From: Leptidea sinapis
Lineage: Eukaryota; Arthropoda; Insecta; Lepidoptera; Pieridae
Direction: 5' to 3'
NCBI RefSeq assembly: GCF_905404315.1
Contig: NC_066269.1
Coordinates: forward strand, 5,518,001-5,582,000
DNA length: 64,000 nucleotides
The notes under the pieces were generated by a model. That model ran no database searches and was not told the DNA's origin. It saw only the letters and a program-made list of their open reading frames with translations. A program made the position numbers and the translations under genes. Shown here in pieces: positions 10,517 through 21,165 of the stretch. The first letter of the stretch is position 1, and the number at the start of each line of letters is the position of its first letter.

Positions 10517-11906
10517 CCTGAGATGAATTTAAAGTTTGATCATTTTTTGAAGTTACGCCATGAGTCACTTTCTTAAAATAATATGGTATCGTTCCTTTTA
10601 GTGTGGAACGATTTATGTGTCTTTGTTTTTTGAAATTCAAAAACCTTTTATTGTAGTCTATTTGGTCAATTACGAGATTTATTTTATGGCATATATTATA
10701 ATACGGCGTGTTATTTCGATAAATGTTTTCATCGAGATTAAGAAACGTACAATTAGGAAACTTGTTACATATCAATCGCAACATGTCATTAAGTTTCAGT
10801 TCATTCAAATGCCTACTGAAAGTCACACTAGTTACAATAATATGGACTTGTGGTAGAGAATTTATTTTTGTATATAAGTCAGATGATATTTTAATTGGAT
10901 CACAGTCATTTTCACCTACAGTTAATATTAATTTGTCGTTACAGGAAAAATCATACAACTCACAAGATTTGAGGATGTCCCCTGTCGTTGCATCGGGTTT
11001 GATGAACGCTTCAATTGTATATTTTTCATACGGATTAGTTCTTCTCGACTGAATGAGCGCTGAGGATAAATTTTTAGATTGTTGACTTCCTATAATGCAA
11101 ATTTTTCTTCCTGATTTTCTTTGAATATTGGTACTTTTTTGAGCGAGTTTTTTATTAAATTCAGAATTTAGTGGTACTGCTGGTGCATTTTCTAAATTAA
11201 TTGGTATTTGTTCTATTGCTTTATGAGATATTATATTGTTCTGTATAGAGGATTTTACTGACGGTGTGCGTTTAGACTTCTTTGTTTTTGTTCGTAGCGG
11301 TGTGGAGTTGATTGAAGGATTACCGTCGCTTAGCAATGTTTTAAGTAATTTTATTTGTTTTTCATTTTCTTCAATTAACTTTCTTTGTTTTGTGTTTTCT
11401 ATATTTAGTTTGGCAATTTCTTCATGAGCACTTTCTAATTGCCCAGATAGGGTTGCTAAGTCCTGTTTAAGGTCTAAAACCTGTGAGCTTTCGACAGTAC
11501 CAAGATCTGGTAAACTACATGTGCTGACATCTCTGAATGTTGAATTATGTAGGTCTTTCATTGAACTACAAAATGTTATATTTTCTAATGATTGATTATG
11601 TAGTGTGAGAGTATTCTTGCTGGATAAATTACTAATATTTGAAATGGTTTTATCTAACGAGATACTTTGTGTCAGCTGTTCAGTATTTGAAAGATTTTTT
11701 ATTTCCTGTGTAGAGCTTTTCCTACATTTATGACATTTCCATTTGAGTCTCTTATCGGTCGACATTGAATTGTATCTTTTTAAAGTAATGCTAGCACATT
11801 TTAAGTCAAACGTGTTATTGCAATTAGTACATTCCAAATATTCTTTCACTTTTATAGTGTGTGTGCACGTTGCGCAGATATTCCTTCGTTTTGATCTGGT
11901 ATACAT
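10419..11906 (-). CDS. LINE ORF1: PHD-like zinc finger plus SGNH/esterase-like domain
   Basis: The frame has 495 codons, and its product should bind element RNA and form the ribonucleoprotein. Residues about 10-65 hold a Cys/His cluster (C-x2-C, C-x2-C, W-K-C-x2-C) like a PHD finger. Residues about 145-195 look coiled-coil (heptads with L, I and many K/E). Residues about 265-400 resemble the SGNH-hydrolase/esterase domain reported for CR1-type ORF1 proteins, including KICIIGSQQS and the GEND motif in LTVGENDCD. The family assignment comes from this domain order and is not a computed match. The start ATG at 11906 is the first in frame. Confidence 0.75.
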   Translation of the reverse strand: MYTRSKRRNICATCTHTIKVKEYLECTNCNNTFDLKCASITLKRYNSMSTDKRLKWKCHKCRKSSTQEIKNLSNTEQLTQSISLDKTISNISNLSSKNTLTLHNQSLENITFCSSMKDLHNSTFRDVSTCSLPDLGTVESSQVLDLKQDLATLSGQLESAHEEIAKLNIENTKQRKLIEENEKQIKLLKTLLSDGNPSINSTPLRTKTKKSKRTPSVKSSIQNNIISHKAIEQIPINLENAPAVPLNSEFNKKLAQKSTNIQRKSGRKICIIGSQQSKNLSSALIQSRRTNPYEKYTIEAFIKPDATTGDILKSCELYDFSCNDKLILTVGENDCDPIKISSDLYTKINSLPQVHIIVTSVTFSRHLNELKLNDMLRLICNKFPNCTFLNLDENIYRNNTPYYNICHKINLVIDQIDYNKRFLNFKKQRHINRSTLKGTIPYYFKKVTHGVTSKNDQTLNSSQDAPKKGTIPFYFKPNKVDDSKNGEKLFFRAKN

Positions 11907-11930
11907 CCTGCTATAATATTATTTACAATA

Positions 11931-12950
11931 GGAAAATATTATGATCTATGCTCAATCAATTATATGTAAAAGGACAATCAATTATTTACAAAAAAAGCCT
12001 TAATAAAAATTAAAATACAAAATAAATTATGTACCTGTAAGGATTCAAATAAAATTCCAATGAAATAAACAACAATAAAATTAAAATTGGCCAAAACATA
12101 TAAATAAAAACACGTTATATCTACAAAAATGAAAAAAAAAAAAAAAAAGAAAACATAAGATTCGAACCGTAATCATCAACACGTTAGTCCGATGTCAAAC
12201 AACAAAGCTATTCAATAATTAATAACCGGGTTGAAATGTGTGAAGTGACAAGCTACAAGCCCACGTCAAATATAGGCTCAGACGTCATAAAGATTAAGCA
12301 CGGATTTTGAACTACCGACGCAAGTTATTTTACACCAACACAAATTTACTTAGTGTCTTTGAGCGCAAAAATCACAATGGTTGAATTTAGTTAAATAATA
12401 CCGGCATTGTTGATTTCACGTTGTAATGAATAGCCCTTGTGTTTGTTGTGTTTGTTTAATTATTATGATAGTTATCAATATCACCTTGTTGTAACAGTAA
12501 TCTAATGAAACCCTAATGAAACGTCGAAGATTGCACTCGGAGTTCAAAGGTATTTAGTGCCGGATGAAACGGTTAATTTCTGTAAAGTAACGCCTGTATT
12601 TGAAGTATCGACACTAAACTTCATTATAAAACTAATGTAAAACAGACTTGATTTATAATTTTTACTTATCTTTTGATTTCAACTTTTACGGAGACAACCG
12701 CTCACTGACACCATGACACTCGAAACACAATATTGAAATATTAATACTAATATTACTCGATGAAATAAGGATTCTATAAACTGGATTGTCACATATTTTA
12801 AATTTAACTTCAAAATTTAGTATTTTACACCGTAAACATCCTCACACTACTCACAATAATTAAATACAATTAAAGTGTTAGGGAGCACTCAAGAAACACG
12901 TCACTTTGTCCGATCGACCGATCCGACTTTCGAATATACATCATTATAAA
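11931..12950. other. Unassigned sequence upstream of the LINE, with a tRNA-like stretch
   Basis: The region is mostly unidentifiable AT-rich DNA. On the minus strand a B-box-like GGTTCGAATCT (plus 12158-12168) and an A-box-like TAGCTTTGTTG (plus 12200-12210) are followed by a T-run, as in tRNA-derived repeats. There is also a poly(A) run at 12131-12148. Confidence 0.35.
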
Positions 12951-13029
12951 GAAGAAGCAATCATTGTGGTTCTTTATTTGTTTTAATTTTTTTTGGCATA
13001 GTGAAGTATGACTGAGCTGAAAGCATTTC

Positions 13030-13300
13030 TCAAAACGTTAGATAAATATAATAAAGAAGAAAGGACCTAAGATTGGAACCTTGAGGGACGCCTGATTTCG
13101 CAATGTAGACATGAGAAGACGAGTAACCATTGAGAACAACTGATTGTGGCCAGCAGTCGATGTAGGAAGAGAATCACCGAAGGGGATTGCCCTGAACTCC
13201 GTTATAATTTATTTTGGTAAAATTTAATGATCCACCTTGTCAAATGCTTTTTGAAAGTCTGTATAAGTACTATCAGCACAGGTGAATTGATCTAAGCTCT
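13030..13300 (-). pseudogene. LINE reverse transcriptase remnant
   Basis: On the minus strand, translation of plus 13045-13100 gives SGVPQGSNL, the RT block before the catalytic YxDD. Plus 13235-13265 gives FQKAFDKV, the DxxKAFD block. Stops and shifts lie in between, so this is a small inactive relic. Confidence 0.5.
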
Positions 13301-13904
13301 AAAGTATAGTGTGAAGTTTGCAGACGAAACTCATTTACGAACAAATGGACCAATACGCATGATGACAGTATCAAATAAGAAATGGTTTTAAGAAATGACG
13401 AATAGATTCTAAAAAATGAGTTAGTTTTTATTGTAAATTTGAGATTAGTAAAGATATTAAAAATTTAATGAACTAAAAGTATAAATATACGGCAGTTGGC
13501 CATGTCAACTGAAACGTGAATGACGTCACGCTTCAAATGTCATCACTGCGTCGCTTTAATATAATATTAATTGGTCATTATGTAACTCGCTACCATTGAT
13601 TTATGAGTCGTGACGTCATAATCGGCCACCATGACACCTACGAGTATTTTCGCGCGTAAATCAAACTATTTACAAAAATATATTAATTTGCGCTACAGAT
13701 TATTAATTACTATCATAACTAGACGTGTATCAACAATAGATGAGAAATACAAATATGTACCAAAATTTATCAATCTAAATGCCTATTATATTGGAACCTT
13801 TTTAACATCATAATGAGAATTGAGATAAGATGACGTTTGCAATCGCCACGCCAATATTGTCACACAGAGGATGATTTCCATATATTGAGTAGTCATATGC
13901 ACTC

Positions 13905-14085
13905 TAGGAAAGTCCTCGAATGTCGACCACGTGCCAGAAGACGCAGTGTTGGTAGGCCTCCCACAAGATGGACGATACGTTGAATGAGGGCAGCGAAGAA
14001 CCGATCGTCGTGGAAATCTTTGGGGGAGGCTTTTGTCCAGCAGTGAAGGTCTTCCGGCTGATGATGATGATGCACTCTGGGATGT
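13905..14085 (+). pseudogene. C-terminal tail of an RTE-like LINE
   Basis: Conceptual translation gives RPPTRWTIR, then NRSSWKSLGEAFVQQ, followed by a (TGATGA)n-rich end. This is the common C-terminal signature of a LINE family whose other fragments here are at 35770-36075 and 57240-58070. It is 5'-truncated. Confidence 0.55.
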
Positions 14086-14188
14086 ACGTTCGAAAACCGA
14101 CGCCCATTAAGAGGATAACATACTATTACCTACAAATTTTATTTTACTTGCCAGTTCTCTTTAATACGTTGACAAGATGTTTCTAATT

Positions 14189-14375
14189 TGACGACCCATA
14201 TAGCCGAAAGGTAAGTGACTCTGACTACTAAGCTAGAGATCCTGGGGTTCGAATCCCGGTAGATGCCATCATTTATATGATGAATATGGATGTTTGGTTC
14301 CGAGTCATGGATGTTTATGTGTATATATGTATGTTTAAGTAAGTATATTGTATTAAATACTCCTTGTTTAAGATT
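14189..14375 (+). repeat. tRNA-derived SINE
   Basis: An A-box-like TAGCCGAAAGG (14201-14211) and a perfect B box GGTTCGAATCC (14246-14256) are spaced as in a tRNA gene. They are followed by a tail rich in TATGTATGTTTAAGTA and TTGTATTAAATA, typical of a SINE with an LINE-like 3' part. No anticodon arm forms cleanly, so it is not a tRNA gene. Confidence 0.6.
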
Positions 14376-14420
14376 GCCATAGTTATACAGAAAAGTTTTG
14401 AGTGCCCGTTGTTTCTGCAC

Positions 14421-16180
14421 AAATGTGTTTATATCATTTATTACAATTTAAGGGATTAACACACACCACAAAGAGCTTTTTACGAATACTTCGATAGTTT
14501 TGATAATTATTATTCAAAGTACTGGTTGTACTAACCATTTAGAATTCGTATACAAAAAGAATGTTAACATAATGTTGTGCAGGTGCGTTCATCGATAATA
14601 TAACAATGGTAGGTAAATAACAATGAGTTAGTTCATGTGAGCAACGACAAATAGTCATAATATAAAACAATTTTAACAATATTGTAATGCTTAGTACATA
14701 AAAAAAAATAAGTGTTTACAAGATATCATGAGTGACAGCAATTTAATTTAAAGACGCAGTGCAAAGACATACCTTATAATATTATAGTTTAAAAAACTAA
14801 TAACACGCTAAAGAGCTAAAAATTCATTTTGGTATTCGAAAATATTCTTATATTCGATAAATTTAAGGTTAAAGATAATGGTCGAAATTTAAAATTAACA
14901 TCAATTCGTGCCTTATCGACGACCAAGATGAAAATGATATAAATTAACAAAAATCCTATTTTGCAAATTGAAAAATGGAATAATTTTATCAAATTAATGT
15001 ATCGTCATCAGTCCTCGAGAAATTTACGAAGTTTGAACGAAATCTGGCCGTTTAAAGTGGTTCAAAATCGCGCCCAAATGAAACAAATGGTACAAACAAA
15101 CATACATACAGGTGAAGCTAATAAAAAGCGTGTAAAAATATATAAAATTTTGAAAATATCTGTAAAACAGCCACAAAACTTTTTATGTGGCTTTATCGGT
15201 TCTTCATTTGCCAAGTTGGGCTATTAATTGAGATATAATCTTAGCGGTTGTATCGCAGATATGTATAAAAAGTTAATTTTAAAGTACACTTGTCACTCGA
15301 AGTTCCAGCTGTACACACGGTGACTGGTCACCATGGACATCTCCAAAGTTTGCCAAATGCCGGAGGCACAAAACAAAAATAACTGTTTTAGCCTTGGTGT
15401 AGTCGTCACTGGTATATGTACTTATTATAATTATGGTCAAAAGCATTCACTAAGCAAGAGGTACAAACAAAATAATGCCAGTTTACAAATTAACTGTTAT
15501 TGTATCAGGTGAAGCTTTCTTTGTCACAGGGAGTAAACAACTAGAGGACATACTGGGCGAAGAACGCAGAGCAATGTTTTACCAGAGGAAGCTAAAACAT
15601 TTGACAAGAGACCGAAGAGTTTGCAACGATGGTTAGAATGCAAGACCTTAAAGTAACTTGCATTTTGGCCAAAGTACTAATGCTAATAACTACCTGACAC
15701 ATAATATAAGGCCTGACCACAGATGGTACCCACTTTAGATGCAAACATTTAAGGATAAAGAAAGAGAACGCCCCTCTTGGACAGACGCAGTGCAAGAAGC
15801 ACGACATATAGTTAACAGCCGCGGTACAAAACTGATCGTCATAAATAGGACAAGGGTACAAGAGCAGCATCCGTAGACCTAATCAGTATAATGCTCCGGT
15901 TCTGAAATAACTTGGAATGTAACGAGTGCATTATATGCAGTGATCTCGTTTTGTCTGCGCTGTGTAAACAGGACGAGAAGAGCCGCACATGAATATTTAT
16001 TGGATATAAATACTATATTCTGGATTCAAAACAAAATTTGAATGCCTTGCGGCGATTACATTGGGGCTAATGTGATCAACGATGAGGCTTTATTTAGTAG
16101 TTATTGATTCTTGAACCAGTTCAAAATGCCATGCCAAGGGTTACATATCATGTGATATATACATTTGATCCTGCATCCTG
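14421..16180. other. Unassigned sequence
   Basis: I see no convincing gene. Around 15540-15860 the plus strand has coding-like scraps (RRAMFYQRKLKHLTRDRRV..., and ERPSWTDAVQEARH) that may be a decayed retroelement. I cannot name the family. Confidence 0.4.
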
Positions 16181-16399
16181 AAAATGCATTTTATACTCGA
16201 CCTTCCCGGAATGTACCTTCGTATTCATGTTATAATTGGGCCTAAAATATGGCATTTATTACGCACAAATATACTTTACAACCGATTCCAATATCCGAAT
16301 TATTTAGAAACAAGATTTTATATTATCTGTCAATCAATACTGAATCTGCGTTTCATTATATCAATATTGATTTCCAAAACCATAAATTATAGAAAACGT

Positions 16400-16892
16400 G
16401 CGATTTGTCACATTCGTACAAACCAAAATCTAAAAAATACAAATATATCATCCTATAGATGGATTGCCAATGAGAGTCCAAAAGATATCCTGAATTTAGA
16501 AACTCTCCGATCTGGTCAAGCAATAACGGCAGATGTCTAATGTGCCGAACTCCCGAAAATGATAGCAAAACTAGCAGTGAAACAGCCCCGACTGAATGAT
16601 GAATCGGTCATCGGCATTATTGCTCCATGATAACGCCAGACCTCATACAGCACGAGAAACCGTTTTAACTCTATAGGAACTGCAATTATTACAAACCATT
16701 CGTCATCCTCCCTATTCGCCAGACCTTGCTCCAACGGACTACCATTTCTATCATGATTTGGACAATTTTCTACGTGATAAAAAGTTTTCTTCTCAGGAGG
16801 CAGTACAAAATGTTTTCAGACAGTATGTCGAATCTAGATCACTACAGTTCTATCGCAAAGACATAAAAGACCTTCCTATTAGATGCCAGTAA
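16400..16892 (+). pseudogene. mariner-type transposase, C-terminal remnant
   Basis: Conceptual translation gives DNARPHTARETVLTL, one stop, then IRHPPYSPDLAPTDYHFY and DNFLRDKKFSSQEAVQ, ending ...DIKDLPIRCQ and stop at about 16890. The D-N-A-R-P-H-T and Y-S-P-D-L-A-P-T-D-Y-H motifs are the second and third catalytic blocks of mariner transposases. I count 35 codons between the two aspartates, one more than the classic 34, consistent with decay. The upstream part (SYRWIANESPKDI...) is degraded and carries further stops. No terminal inverted repeats were found by eye. Confidence 0.65.
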
Positions 16893-16899
16893 TGTAAAG

Positions 16900-17390
16900 A
16901 TAATAAGGGTAATTATTTTGACAAATAAATTAAAATAAAAAAAAACGAATTTAATTTTTTTAGTACAAATCGAAAATTTCATACTTTAACCTAATATTTT
17001 GATGGAATACGATGCTGGCTAGGGGCTAGCTCTAATTTGTACATATCAAGTGTAAGCCTTAGGTATGTTTCACAATATGCGAGTGATAACTTGCGACTTA
17101 TCTATCGTAATACTAATAAAGACATCGTTTGCCACAATGATTGATTACGAGGAACTAAACATGAGAAATCAGACAGTACAAGCAACAAACAAGGCAGTAT
17201 CTAGTGACACACACACACCGATAACCAGTTTCAGTTAACCATCCATTTTTTACGACATTTATACAGGGGTAAAATGAGTCAGAGAAGGAAGTCGTTATAA
17301 AGATTTAAATAGTCTAGGGCATTCACTCAAGTCAAAGGCAGTCAGAACTTGATTGTAATTTTAACTATTAGTATATAAATAAAGTCCTAT
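16900..17390. other. Unassigned sequence
   Basis: No gene or repeat could be supported by eye in this interval. Confidence 0.4.
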
Positions 17391-17397
17391 CTAAATC

Positions 17398-17645
17398 TTA
17401 ATCATGACGGCTATAATCTTGTAAAAACAGAGATAGCCGAAATCCACTGCGTGAAGCAACTGGCCGTTTTCAAACTTATCCGGATTATACTTCGTTGCCA
17501 ATCCCCATACTGTAATTACTACTATTTCAAAGATAGTCATGACTTACGCATGTATCATACTAAACTATTTCAATTTTAACTTAGAAAGTCGCGCCTGTTA
17601 TTACGTAGTATTTACATCCTCTTTGCTTATCTATTTTCTATTCTA
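17398..17645 (+). repeat. Dispersed repeat R, copy 1
   Basis: It shares 'agatagccgaaatccactgcgtg', 'cggattatacttcgt', 'gccaat-gccatactgtaattactac' and 'acgtagtatttacatc' with copies at about 17840-18125 and 46108-47140. It has no ORF. This uninterrupted copy shows the empty site for the MITE at 46550-46946. Confidence 0.55.
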
Positions 17646-17839
17646 TACTATTCTTCCTACTGTGGCTCACATAAAGTAAACCGCCAAACTTAGAGTAGGT
17701 ATTTGTTTTCTATTATTAAGGGTAGTGATCGATGCTAAGTCTGCCGCTTGAAAGGTCAAACAAATGGGCGTCACTAATTGTCTGTGTGTCACTACTGTCA
17801 GTTTTTATTTAATAATCAACGGATCCAATGTCTCCATTA

Positions 17840-18125
17840 GCAGCTTAACGAAACTCTCTAAGAAATAGCGATTCACTTTATTATATGAAACGTGCAGTCA
17901 TTGATAGATTGACAGATGACGGTTATAATCTTACAAAAAACGGAGATAGCCGAAATCCACTACGTTTTAAGCTTTTGTCGCCAATCGCCATACTGTAATT
18001 ACTACTATTTTAAACTTATGTCAAATTCATCTGCACGTTACATACTAAGCCAAAATTTAAATTTTTACTCAGGCAGTTCCGCCTATTTATAACGTAGTAT
18101 TTACATCGTCTTTGTCCATTAGTCA
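17840..18125 (+). repeat. Dispersed repeat R, copy 2 (most complete)
   Basis: This copy has an extra 5' part, 'gattcactttattatatgaaacgtgcagtcattgatagattgacag', also present at 46140-46187. It therefore shows the empty site for the LINE tail inserted at 46187-46500. It is tandem with copy 1, separated by about 200 bases. Confidence 0.55.
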
Positions 18126-19480
18126 TATGTCATTGAAATGAATGCAACATTGTATAAATTGCTATGGGTTCGTTATGGATTAATATTTTCGTTACGTGGA
18201 CCCGGCCGTACACGTGCACGCGCATGGCTGTCTGAATGAATAAACTCGCTTCGAATGTATCTCAGTATGACACACTATACTATATTTATTTATTTAACAC
18301 ATAAATTTTGAATGTGCATTGGTTTTCTGGTAACGAACTGGAATGGAAAACTGAAACGAACTGGTGGAATATGAACTATTGCTTACAGTAGGTTTTTAGT
18401 ATATAGCGTAAGGAAAAAAATTATGAGTGGGTATCAAATTAACTAAATTGCTGCCTCAAGTCACGGACTAGTAAAACAATAAGGACTCCGTATCACTTTA
18501 CATAACAGTGTAGCACCAAAACAAGCCGATCAACGTGTAAATACATAGCCTCACGTGTGCGTGGCCTGTAGTAGTTTAAGTGTGTGCACTTAAACTACTA
18601 CAGGCCTATAGGCGGCCATTATGACAATTGTCATCGTCTGTGACGGATCAGTTTGCGTCTCAATAAAATATTTTAAAAATGCCGTCATGCGTTGTGATAA
18701 AGTGTAAAAACGTGTTTGTGGCCATATATGATTATTTAAGGCAGAAAAAATTGTGTAACTTGTATCCCCCGTAACCGAACACACACTAGCATAACGGTGC
18801 TTCACTTGCTAATATCACGGCGCGGAGTCCTTCTTTTTTTACTCGTCCGTGCCTCAAGTACAGAGTTTAGAAGACAGATGGCTCGTCTTATGCGCTTGAG
18901 ATGAAATGACATGCTGCGTATGTACGTGCTCTGGATGTTATCGAAGTGAGAGCAGCGAGCGGCCAGTTCATTAATTATGCAATAATATAATATATTAATT
19001 AACACACTTTACTCGCGAGTTGGTGAACACATACCTGACTTGGCAACAAATTAGAATGTTGAAGCTATTGTTTAAAATTGTGGGCGCGGCATCAAATGAT
19101 GGCTTCGTGTAATCAAATACACAAATTATTTTGTTAATTTTTCATGTATATTATTATAACATGCATGTTGGGTTGAAGATGGGTATCTTCAACCCAACAC
19201 ATAATTTACAGAAATTTACAACTTTACTGTTGCTTCTCTTATTAAGTTTCTCTTTTTTGTGATTATTTAGTTTTAATATATGCTCTTTACGCCTGAAACA
19301 CAGGTTTACCTTGTTCAGGCGCAGTGTTAACTAGCTTTTATGTAAGACTTGTATTGTTAACTTGTTATTTTGTAATTTAATAATCTCTTAATAAATAAAT
19401 TGACAAAATCTCAATATATTATTCTTGTTAATGTATAAGTGAATTTGCTAGAAACTGTCATAACCATATTGTTAAAACCA
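18126..19480. other. Unassigned stretch with two perfect hairpins
   Basis: No gene is recognisable. Perfect inverted repeats occur at 18563-18582/18587-18606 (20 bp, loop 4) and 19166-19180/19185-19199 (15 bp, loop 4). Confidence 0.5.
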
Positions 19481-19489
19481 GGAACAGAC

Positions 19490-20095
19490 ATAAACTTAAA
19501 ACACCTACTACTCGGCTAAGTCGAGTTAGTAAGTCTTTTGTGAGGCGATGTATATGCTTTTACAACACGAACCCAGAAAATGTTCAAAACAAAAGTATTA
19601 CGATATACAAAAGTATTGTTAAAAAACGTTTGTGTAAAAATGATTTAAGTTTCCTTTAGTGTTGATTCCACCAATATTTCTTTTTAAACAATTTGACACG
19701 AGTTTCGCCTCTACACGAGGCATCCTAAGGACGTGTTGTCTCGCCAAAATCTTGCACGAGACGTTTGTGTCATTTAAATGTGTTATTAAAAAATAGCTCC
19801 GTCGTAAATCCTACTACTCCACAGCTGAATATCTAAGTGATCGGACAGCCTGGGACAAGATTATGATTATTTTATAGGAATAACAATGACAGTACAATAT
19901 TGTATATTAAAATGAGCGCAAAAAAGAATGCTGTGATAGTATAGTGCACCGTTTCTTCTCTATCAGAGCGCCATTTGTTTCCGAAGCGGTGGTAGTGTTT
20001 GAAGTGACAACAAAAAAGAATTCTAAAATTTATTTTGAATAATAAATGCCCTAATTTACTAATGTCAAACTTTATATATTAAAGGCTATTTTAGA
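19490..20095 (+). mobile_element. LINE 3'-end fragment with a 125-bp insertion
   Basis: Plus-strand translation gives RNRHKLKTPTTRLSRVSKSF...RCICFYNTNPENVQ, the C-terminus of a Jockey/CR1-type ORF2. The 3'UTR contains 'cgtaaatcctactactccacagctgaat' and 'gacagtacaatattgtatat', shared with 30210-30300. A 125-base insert (19636-19760) flanked by the 10-bp repeat ACGTTTGTGT interrupts it. A related fragment without the insert is at 50795-51090. Confidence 0.55.
19636..19760 (-). mobile_element. Short element with 10-bp target duplication
   Basis: Perfect direct repeats ACGTTTGTGT (19626-19635 and 19761-19770) flank this segment. On the minus strand it is a copy of the segment at about 53112-53233 with a GCCTC/GAGGC stem followed by GAAAC. 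In this copy the core reads CTTAGGA where the other reads CTGAGGA. It may be a Penelope-like end fragment. Confidence 0.5.
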
Positions 20096-20120
20096 ATTTG
20101 AATATTTATATATATATATA

Positions 20121-20580
20121 CTAGCTGACCTAGCAAACGTTGTATTGCCATCTAAAGTAATAAAAAAAATTCAATAGTTAAAACTATTGGGGTATCAAAA
20201 ATATATGACGATCACTTTTCAGACCTACCAAATATATCGCACTACACTAATTATTATATTCGATTGCCATCTTGCAACTCTATTGTGGATCTGTGGATGG
20301 AATAGAATAATATAATAAGCGCGGAACAGAAATAGGTGTTGATCAAAAACGGGTGGATTTTTTTTTTGATGAATCATCATAAAATAAAAATAAAAAAATT
20401 TGTCAAAAAAATTAAATATTTGGGGTGGGTCACCCTTATCATATAGGAGAATTAAAAATGTTGATGTTGGCCGATTTTCAAATCTACCCGATATGCACAC
20501 GAAACTTCATACAAATCGGTTCAGCCGTTTCGGAGGAGTTTTGTAACAAACACCGCGACAGGAGAATTTTATATATTAGA
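20121..20580 (-). mobile_element. Helitron-like element, second family
   Basis: On the minus strand it ends ...CAACGTTTGCTAGGTCAG-CTAG (plus 20121-20124), followed by T. Its 5' side starts TCTAATATATAAAATTCTCC (plus 20561-20580). The 3' end matches the element ending at 24493. No coding region. Confidence 0.5.
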
Positions 20581-20777
20581 AGACATATATATGTTTACAA
20601 TGAAAATGGTCTTAGTTTGAGGCTCTTTCACGCGTAAACCACTCATCGTATCGACATGAAACGACCATCATCGATGCGAAATTTATCCTAGATAATTTAT
20701 GGCTACACTACTAAATTTTAGTACAAAAATTTATTTCCTTTTAAAATTCGCCCAGCGAAGCGGGCAGGAACGGCTAG
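20581..20777 (+). mobile_element. Helitron-like element, third family, copy 1
   Basis: The 3' end has the hairpin GCCCAGCGAAGCGGGC, then AGGAACGG-CTAG (20774-20777). The start region 'atatatatgtttacaatgaaaatggtctt' matches the copy at 25308-25498. The element abuts the preceding minus-strand Helitron. Confidence 0.5.
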
Positions 20778-21165
20778 AATAATCATATAATAACTTAGCC
20801 AACTTAGTATGATACTAAACAATTTAGGTAAGCCAGAGCGTTCATTATTATCTGCTATACTGTAGTAAGCCTTCTCAGTCAGGTTACATGTTTATGTCAA
20901 TGTCGTACCCAGACCGCGTGTTGACCCACGACCTCTCGCCCCGTGTTCGTCACACCCGAGTGTACGCAACATAATTAAAGCTCGCTGCATACGTAACGTG
21001 TAGCGCGGGCACGGCTTTAAACGCGCGGTCATACCTCAATATCCACAAAAATTGGTTTCTTAGAGAGTCGATTACAACATAACGCAATGAAAATATTCCG
21101 ACTTTGAAATATCCAATAAAAAATTTGGAAGTTGCTTCCCAAATTAAACTTAGTAAAAATCTCTG

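Larger units (their letters stand above)
7285..11930 (-). mobile_element. Nearly full-length CR1-like LINE with two intact ORFs
   Basis: On the minus strand this element runs 5'UTR, ORF1 (11906-10419), ORF2 (10516-7553) and a 3'UTR. The 3' end has AATAAAG followed by a short (ATTT)n tail at about plus 7290-7317. ORF1 combines a zinc finger and an esterase-like domain, and ORF2 an endonuclease and RT, which is the CR1-clade arrangement. Neither frame has a stop or shift, suggesting a young insertion. The true 5' end upstream of 11906 and the target duplication could not be fixed by eye. Confidence 0.8.

Noticed and set aside
10617..11427. Plus-strand ORFs inside LINE ORF1
   Set aside because: They are complementary shadows of the intact minus-strand ORF1.
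15592..15870. 92-codon minus-strand ORF
   Set aside because: The plus strand has retroelement-like scraps at the same place, so the minus ORF is probably a shadow.
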